This document shows positions 56,993 through 64,000 of a DNA stretch of 64,000 nt, one piece after another. Positions within the stretch are counted from its first letter, which is position 1; every line of letters begins with the position of its first letter. The DNA is taken from NCBI RefSeq assembly GCF_019703515.2, contig NC_059346.1, forward strand, positions 14,415,001-14,479,000, written 5' to 3'. This DNA is from Myxocyprinus asiaticus (lineage: Eukaryota; Chordata; Actinopteri; Cypriniformes; Catostomidae). The position numbers and the translations under genes were made by a program. The notes below the pieces were generated by a model. It searched no databases. It was not told where the DNA came from and saw only the letters and a list, made by a program, of their open reading frames with translations.

Positions 56993-58138
56993 ACAGCCAT
57001 GTCATAATTATTCAACCCCTGTTGCATGTAGCTGTTTCTTAAATATGTAAGGCTACACAAGTAATTGTTTTAAAACAAAATTAAGTCATCAATCTGCAAT
57101 GGCACTTATTTAAGTTTTAAAATTTAAGTTTAGCGTTGTAAGCAAAAATGTATTTCTATGCAAAAATTGCAATTAAAAATAAGCTGTCTCAAAAGCTAGT
57201 AGAGGAGATTATTTAATTACACAAGAAAGGTCATGGCTAAAAGTACATTTCCAAGGCACTTAAATTTCCAATAGACAAAGCTGGCAGCACCATTCATACA
57301 TTTTTTAAATATGGTACAACAGCAATCTTCTTGGGGTGAGGAAGAAAGCAAAACTTCACCAAGGGAAATGTTGACTTGAATATTCAAGAAGTAATTAGGA
57401 AAGACCTGTGGAGTCCTGGAAGAAGGTTTTATAGACTTATGACACTAAACTGTTAGTCAGGTCAGTCCTGCTATGGGGGTGTTTTCCAGCTGAAGGAAAC
57501 GGCTATCCTGACTCTGTGACTGACACCATGGATTCTTTCACATATCAGGCCATTTTGGCATGAAAAATGTGATGCCTTCAGTGTGTAAATTGAAGCTCGG
57601 TGATCACTGGACTTTCCAGAAAGACAATAACACCAAGGATACATCCAAGTTGTCTAAAATCTGGTTCAGGGATAGGTCGTGGAATGTCCTTAAATGGCCC
57701 TTTCAGTCCATCATTAAAATCCCATTGCAAACCTTTTTTGGGATTTCAAGGAAGCAGTGGTAGCACAGAAACCAAAGAATGTCAATGAGCTGGAAGCTTT
57801 TGCTCATGAGAAATGTGTAAAAATTCTAATAGAGAGGTGTCCGAAGCCTGAGAATACTTACCTGAAACATTTAGTTGCTGTTATTAAGGATAAAGGATGC
57901 TCCACAAATGATTGACTTTGGGGGTTGAATATTTTTTACATGACATTTGTGGAGAGAATTAGTTATTTTTTATTTTAAAATTTGGGTAAACTGAATTCTT
58001 TGTTCTCAAAATCACTCAAATGTATATTAAAAACTTACTTTGACTGTTTACTGAGGTTTTAGTTAATGTGTTTTAATTCACATCACCAGAAAGTATTGCT
58101 GGTCAGGGGGGTTGAATAATTTTGATTGCAACTGTATA
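56993..58138 (+). pseudogene. Tc1-like transposon with transposase relic
   Basis: The ends 'tacagccatgtcat' + 'aattattcaacccc' and (right, reverse complement) 'tacagttgcaatcaaa' + 'attattcaacc' are inverted repeats with TA borders. The interior is a plus-strand Tc1 transposase wreck. GSTIHTFFKYG is near 57280, then a catalytic-core segment WTFQKDNNTKDTSKL (57605-57650) holds the second Asp region, and a C-terminal piece with SWKLL and IKDKGC-like codons follows near 57790-57900. Numerous stops throughout. Length is about 1.15 kb, somewhat shorter than an intact Tc1. Confidence 0.72.
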
Positions 58139-58340
58139 GAGATGCTGCCTATGTAGACTGTTACAATACTTATGAGGTTCCATTTCAGTTAGGATGTCTT
58201 AGAACAACATGATCATACGGGAAGTCAGCATGTTGTTTCAGAGAGTTCCAGTATACTAGGATCAGCCACATTATGCCGACTTACTGACAAGTGCCATTTC
58301 CAATCAGGCATTTCTGCATCGGCTCCAGCATGTTTTCCTT
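58139..58340. other. Unique sequence
   Basis: Nothing recognised. Confidence 0.35.
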
Positions 58341-58342
58341 TC

Positions 58343-58690
58343 CTTGTGGTGCAACCGGAAATGCATTGCGTCAGCAGCATGGGAGACCCAGGTTGGAATC
58401 CCACAAAGTAATCGCTTTCGTATGATCAGTGATGAGCGTAATTCGGAGGTTGCATTTTTTCCCTCTAGCATTACATTTTTACTCCTCTCATGGTTTGGGG
58501 TTTGGGTTGGGGGGCTCAGTTTATAAAATATACATTCCTCTTCACTGTATTACAGCCTGTACAGCTGAAAAGAACTTGCTTCACTACTTGCTTTTGCCGC
58601 TCCCCTGTAGATATTACACCTGGTAAATGGAGCTCACACGTGCCCATATGCCCAATAACACTTACCGCTTTGGCCACTGAGGGTATTGTT
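58343..58690 (+). mobile_element. Possible tRNA-derived SINE
   Basis: The head 'gtggtgcaaccgg' followed about 50 bp later by 'aggttggaatccc' has the arrangement of decayed A and B boxes. The end 'gctttggccactgagggta' resembles the 'gccactgag' motif of fish tRNA-SINEs. The body is not one I can name. Confidence 0.35.
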
Positions 58691-59998
58691 TCGAATTTTT
58701 AACTAAAGAAAAGTCAAAATACTGTTTCCGATTTCACTGTGTGATCAGTCTGCTTAGAAGGCAGTGGCCTGTGTAAGCAATAGATAATAAGTAAAATTTT
58801 GGAACACAGCTTTTTTGTCATTAAAAATTTCTCTCACATACATGAGTGATGTGAATGGATCAGTCTCTTAACTTTATACCCTCTGCTGAATTAACATAAC
58901 ACTAGCCAGGAGGGAAGTAGGTTGCCTTGGCAACGAATTTCGCCATTTGAAATGGGATCAGAGTTTCAAACTGCGAGGATAAAACCTTTAGCATTGGGTA
59001 AAAGACTGGCCTCGATGCTCTTATGCCTGTCAGAGCCTCCAGAGAGAAGTGAAATCGAGTGGTGGAATTGCTTTGGCAGTTGATTACGTGGCCTTAAAAA
59101 TAACTGAGAGATTAAAATGCTGCATAAAGTCACTCACCTTAAAGTAATCTTATTTTATCTGATGTTACTGTAGAGTTCTGGCTCTTTTCTCAGTAGGAAG
59201 TCTCTGAGGATCAGTGATGGAAACAGAAAAGACCTGAAATCTGGCGAGTCTTACATTCGTCTGGTCGTCTGAGCGAGCGACGCCTCAGACTTCTAGAGAT
59301 TCTGTGCTAATCAGCCGGTTCTCGCCAGGGAACAGTCACTGATGAGCGGCACTGCAGATTAAAATGACGCATGATTGTAGATTGCAAAAATCTTAAATTG
59401 TCTGACATTATAGCTCAGCTGCACAATAATTCCCCACACCCCATGGTTTGGCGGCAGCCAGACAGGAAATGCTGTTTTTGGCAGCGTCTCCGGTCCAATC
59501 ATAGTCACATAATGACAGTGACATTCCTCACCTTCGTTCAGAGGTGTGTGTGTATGTCTATGATTGTGTGAGTTCTCAGCAAGATCCCAATTAAAGTATG
59601 TGGGGGGAAGGATTCCTTGACCCAGCCCTGTATTAGTGAATGACAATAGCAGCATTGAGAGAGACGTGTCTCCTGACAAACTGATTTCCAGGTTGTAAAC
59701 AGCCTGCAACACCTTAACTCCTCAGGAAAGGAGGAGAGGAGGAAAAGGCTGGGAAAGAGAGAGGCGGGGGTCTAGTTTATAGTTTAAAGGTTCTTTATTG
59801 GCATGACAAACAGCTTAACTTTATACAAAGGAATATAAAAATGGTGAAGATTACAAATAAAGGAAAAAAGAGAATAAAAATAATAGTAATAATATTTTTT
59901 TTAAAAAATAAGAAGAAAGAGCATTTGTCAAATTGGACATAAGTTGAGTGATGGAGACACAAACTCAGGTCAGATCACTCATTGTTTCTCATAAACTG
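58691..59998. other. Unique region, possible regulatory DNA
   Basis: No gene. 58900-59110 and 59350-59570 are non-repetitive and GC-balanced. A perfect RFX X-box lies at 58921-58934. At 59776-59800 'ttaaaggttctttattggca' looks like a reversed LINE 3' tail fragment. Confidence 0.35.
58921..58934. promoter_or_regulatory. Perfect RFX X-box palindrome
   Basis: GTTGCCTTGGCAAC has two perfect inverted half-sites (GTTGCC / GGCAAC) with a 2-bp spacer, the consensus for RFX transcription factors, which control ciliary and other genes. Occupancy and target are unknown. Confidence 0.5.
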
Positions 59999-60632
59999 GG
60001 TTTCCATCCAACTATTTTTATGCACATTTTGAAATGGCGCATAAGAAATCCTGAATGGAAACGCTTGAAATGTGACTAAACTCTCAAAATTTGCTTAAAA
60101 TTTTATGTGCTAGGAGGCGGTGGATTTCCTAGAGTTTCATATTTGTTAAAATGCGCATTAAGGTGATGGAAAAAGTTTATTCACAAAACAATGACGTGTT
60201 TTGACCATTCGTGCACATATTAGGAGTGTGCAATAGCTTGATGTGACTGTCCCAATGAAAGGACAGACCTTGGCACACAATTCTTCAAACATAACTCTTG
60301 ACATTCAGAAGTGTTTAACCCACAGCTGGTCTTTAAAGTGGGTCTTTACAATCCGCCAGAACAGTTTTGAGCGCGTGTGCTCCCAGGTGTGCGGAGGTTG
60401 GCGGCAAGTGAGTATTGCATCCATTTCAGCCTTCATTATATCAGATATTACACTTGTTCTGCAGAGTCTCCTGACAGCATTTAATAAAGCGAGGTATAAT
60501 TGCTCCAGTCCTGCAAATAAAACTATCCATCATGACAAGACGGCTCCCTCAAGATAATGCGTATGAAGTAATGGATGGAAACACGATACAATTCGTATTT
60601 ACTTTAGTCTAACAAATTTCGATGGAAAACCA
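59999..60632. mobile_element. TIR element beginning GGGTTTCCATCCAA
   Basis: The left terminus GGGTTTCCATCCAACTATTT and the right terminus in reverse complement GGTTTTCCATCGAAATTTGT form imperfect inverted repeats. The phrase 'aatggaaac' recurs just inside both ends (tgaatggaaacgc, ggatggaaacacg). Length is 0.63 kb. The 104-codon frame inside (60243-60557) has no recognised motif. Target duplication unclear. Confidence 0.55.
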
Positions 60633-61270
60633 TGGTCCGTTTCTTGCACCTCAAAAACATGTGATATGTTCGATGGCTTTGAGTGAAGAAAATATCTAAA
60701 TTTAAGTCTTTATTTAATGATCAGCATTCCTATCCGCCATAACAGTCAGATCTCGACCTGCACTAATTTAAAATATTAAAATATTGCCACCTCAAGAAGC
60801 GTTATGACAGCTTTGATGTCAGTAATGTCAGATGCCATTGGCTCTTGTGTGTCTTGTAAATGTAACTACATTTATTGTGACTAAATTTACCTGCCTGTTA
60901 CATCTTTTTTTTTTTATCATTGTTTATAAGTGGTTAGGTGTAGGAATGGGGTTAAGTTAGGGGATCTAAAATATCGATATGATAGTATAATGGAAATAAG
61001 TATAAACATATTCAGTTAAGCATGTGCGATAAACATGAGATTTTCACGCCTATGACAGAATCGTCCAAACTGATGTGAGAACGAAAATATGTTTTCATGA
61101 TGGAGGCAAAAAGTAGTTACAGTGATGTCTTTGTCATGAAACTGCCCTGTCTATCTACTTGAATAGGGAAAGTCTGACATCTCCAAAACTGTTGGTCAAG
61201 ATTAAATTCAAATAACATATTTAAAATCAGCAATAAAATCTGACAACAAGGGCATTTTAAATTGTGTTCC
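60633..61270. other. Unclassified sequence
   Basis: Nothing recognised. Confidence 0.35.
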
Positions 61271-61735
61271 TTAAAGGTGCTGTAAGCAATTTTAGCTTTT
61301 ATAAGAATTTCCACAAGCTGGGCTGTTGGAATAGCCACGCCCCCTCTTTCAAAAACCCTGCACTCCAAAGATAGTAAATGAGCTTTGAGACCAATATCGA
61401 GCAGAAACAGTTGTCAAAAACAACAGCAGCAAAAAAAAAAAAAAAAAAGCCCTCAACTGACAACTCTTATGAGCAACATGGCATAAAAATGGCATTAGGT
61501 CTCAATAATTTGCTGCAACAACAACACTTTGAGAACGTGCAAAATGATTGACAGGCAGAAAGCATCAGAGACCGCGGCCCGCAGACACATTTTTGTTTGC
61601 TTTTTACAGAGTCTAATGCTGTCACTGAAACAGGTGAGATATCTCACAACACTTATTTCATTAATATCTTTCAGGGAGTAGGAAAATTCTTTGGATACCT
61701 TTGCATGAAAAAAAAATTGCTTACATCACCTTTAA
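61271..61735. mobile_element. TTAA-flanked MITE (second family), complete
   Basis: The left end TTAAAGGTGCTGTAAGCAAT and right end in reverse complement TTAAAGGTGATGTAAGCAAT differ at one base. TTAA forms the outer four bases at both sides. Length is 465 bp, with a poly-A run at 61433-61448 and no coding capacity. Distinct from the GGGATAGTTCACCC family. Confidence 0.85.
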
Positions 61736-64000
61736 TCTCAAATCACGCAAAAAATACCCCACAATTGGTCAGGCTGGTCCACCTAATGCACCTGCGCATT
61801 CTCAAGTTAACTGACAAGCAATGTGTGTATATAAAAGGTTATTGGCTCTTAAACAATAAGGTGGAACTTCTAGTCCTACATTCATTTGTATATGAATGAC
61901 CAGTTTCATCTTCATAATGTCACAGCTTGAGTTCTCATAGCAAGAAGGGCAGTTTTTCATTTTTTGTCCAAGTTTCAAATGTGTGGTCTGAGATATTAAG
62001 AGAGGCAGAGGAGGTGCAGGAATGTGGGTGGACAGGCGATTAGCAGCAACGGTGCTTTGCAAGGAGGGTAGCTGGATGCTCCTAGTGCCAGCTGTGAAAC
62101 AAATGGTGTTTAAACGCAGTAATACAGTAAGACTGGAGAGATAGGGATTTGCACACAAAGACTGACTGCCAGATGGGAGAGGGAGGAGAGACAGCCAACC
62201 TTTAAGAAAGCAGAGGGTGAAGAAAGACAGCAAAATGGCGAATTTGATTATTAGATAGGCTGGGCAAGGTTTAGGAATAATGGATCTTCAAGAGGCATTA
62301 AACAGGGAGATTTTCAGGTCAGAAATGAGCAGGTGCCTTATCGGAGTGTTTTGGAGATGGTGGATGTGAATATTGAATACTGTCTCTGCAGCTGAAAGAG
62401 GGAAAAAGGAAAGAGTGGTAAAATGAACATGTACATTGAAAAGAAAAGGAAAGGGGGGATGGCATTAGGGCAAATGGAGTAGCAGACATCAAAATTGCAT
62501 TGAGAGGAATGGAATGCATGAGGCTGAGAGTGAATGAGAGAAGCAGGCAAACTAATGGGCACGCGGAGACACCAGCCTCCCCCCCAACCAAAATCAGCCA
62601 AGTGACACAGTGAACCAGGGGGAGTGGAAGAGCAAGCATGGAAATGAGCACCTGGAGCTTATTTATCTAAAAGCTTCTTTCAACTCACACTTTTTATGGC
62701 ATAACAGGAGCTGACTAGAAATAAAACCACTTTGTGAATCAATTATGTCCCTGGAATGGTATATGGACTATATAATTGTACAGCTCTACATTCTGTAACT
62801 TTACTAATTGCACAGTGCTTCCTTCAGCTGGGCTCCCCCTTTAGTACTGATTGCATGTTACTTCTTTCTCTCTTTCAGTTTTATTTCTAGTGGTCTAAGC
62901 CTCCTATTCTTTGCCTTCTCGATAAGCACATACAGTATTCTCAGAGGCAATATGGGGCAGGTAGTTAATAATGCACATATTTCCGACCAAGTGTTTTTTT
63001 GCTGAAAGCAGAGAGACTGTGATATTTCTTGTTTTATTCAGGTGCAAACCTATTCTAAGCAAAGCATTCTAATAAAGCATAATTTTGAGGTCATAAGTTC
63101 CCAGGTTCCAAGAAAGAATGCAGCCTTTTTTGTGGTTCTGCTAAAAGCCTATTTCATGAATGGAATTAATAAAAGTGCCATTTGATTCTTATCTGACACA
63201 CAATTTATAACTTTAAAAGTGTGCAATGAGCATAAGACTACCTCATTTTAGTCTCAAAAGGCAAACTGTGAATTAGTTGAAATTTAAACCACACAAAAGT
63301 CCATTCAGGAATCCTGCACTGACGACACAGGGGTCTGATTATGAGCACCAGAATAAGAATTCTTCCTGAATGTGATCAGACTCCCATTTCAAATGGAGCA
63401 GAAGTGGATACTAAAAGGCAAAGCAGGGTGGAATGTTCCTCATTTGGACTTTGCATCTCTCCTACAGTAACAGTCTCTGCCTGCACCTATAATTTATAAA
63501 AAAAACTGAAAAATAAAGAGGGAAAGAGATGATGACGCTCTGACAGAGAGAAAAAGGGAGGGAAAGAAAAAGCACTTAAAATCCCCAAATCTTCTCCAAA
63601 ATCACACATGATCAGTCTTCCTTTACCTGACCTGCACTTCAAAAAACACATGATCATGGATCATAATAATTGAGAGGATTAAATGCTTGAGATTGCTTAA
63701 AATACATACATGGACTTATATACAGTGATTCCCAAAAGTATTTTGACATTTAAGTCACACTTAAAATGTATGAATTACATTGCATTGAAAACCATGTGGC
63801 ATCTGCAAACAAATGCTGTTAGATCTTTTCTCTGGATGTTTTTACCTTTCTGGTCCCTAAGTCATTTTAGTGGATTTAAGAAGTCAGTTGCCCTCATGTT
63901 CAGGGTTCCCATGAGCATTGAAAACCTGGAAATATCAAGACATTTTAAAATTGTATTTTCTAGGCCTGGAAAAGTCATGGAAGTTGATAAAATCTTAAAC
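61736..64000. other. Largely unique region
   Basis: No gene, RNA or transposon end recognised. Open frames at 61802-62233 and 62319-62651 on the minus strand lack domains. A polypyrimidine tract ending in AG at about 62862-62880 resembles a splice acceptor, but no open exon follows. The last part continues beyond the window. Confidence 0.35.

Noticed and set aside
58343..58410. Possible tRNA gene
   Set aside because: The boxes are decayed and a SINE-like body follows.
62862..62880. Polypyrimidine tract plus AG resembling a splice acceptor
   Set aside because: No open coding exon or donor follows. Such tracts are common by chance.

Overview
This window is vertebrate nuclear DNA, almost certainly from a teleost fish and probably a cypriniform. 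The evidence is an AT-rich, intron-poor, repeat-dense sequence with long dinucleotide microsatellites. Its transposon families are typical of fish: Tc1-like transposases, TTAA-flanked MITEs ending in GGGATAGTTCACCC, tRNA-derived SINEs, an L2-clade LINE and a Gypsy LTR element. I see no host protein-coding exon, tRNA, rRNA or CRISPR array. Every protein-like signal I recognise belongs to a mobile element, and all of them are broken. The window reads as intergenic or intronic DNA, a gene desert whose content is layered transposon insertions plus some unique stretches that may be regulatory.

Layout. 1-8.5 kb: unique DNA, a TTAA MITE tail, a tRNA-SINE, and a MITE carrying simple repeats. This is followed by a gag-only LTR-like element on the minus strand with a 30-bp coding minisatellite, a MITE split by a later TIR transposon, and a Tc1-like fragment. 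9.6-24.5 kb: two copies of a minus-strand tRNA-SINE family and a Tc1 transposase pseudogene. It also holds a non-autonomous hAT-like element with a tandem array, a TIR element of the 'gtaatc' type, a 0.6-kb TIR element with a small ORF, and two abutting Tc1-derived fragments. 24.5-38.2 kb: mostly single-copy DNA with MITEs and several blocks that look like conserved non-coding sequence. 38.3-42.7 kb: the clearest single object, a Gypsy LTR retrotransposon on the minus strand with both LTRs and a 5-bp target duplication. Its pol order is protease, integrase, reverse transcriptase, RNase H, so integrase precedes RT as in Gmr1-type elements. 43-49 kb: MITEs, unique DNA with RFX X-box-like sites, and a nested TIR transposon. 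49.3-52.1 kb: an L2-clade LINE, 5'-truncated and frameshifted. 53-54.3 kb: a second LINE 3' end, interrupted by a huge AT microsatellite that itself contains a Tc1-type MITE. 54.7-56.2 kb: a non-autonomous hAT with a perfect 8-bp target duplication. 57-64 kb: a Tc1 relic, a SINE-like unit, two TIR elements and unique DNA.

The parts do not work together as a pathway. What the window records is the order of insertions, readable from nesting and target duplications. The most interesting object is the Gypsy element with copia-like domain order. It is a known kind of element but an unusual one, and this copy is degenerate. All family assignments come from reading the sequence; none were checked against a repeat library.
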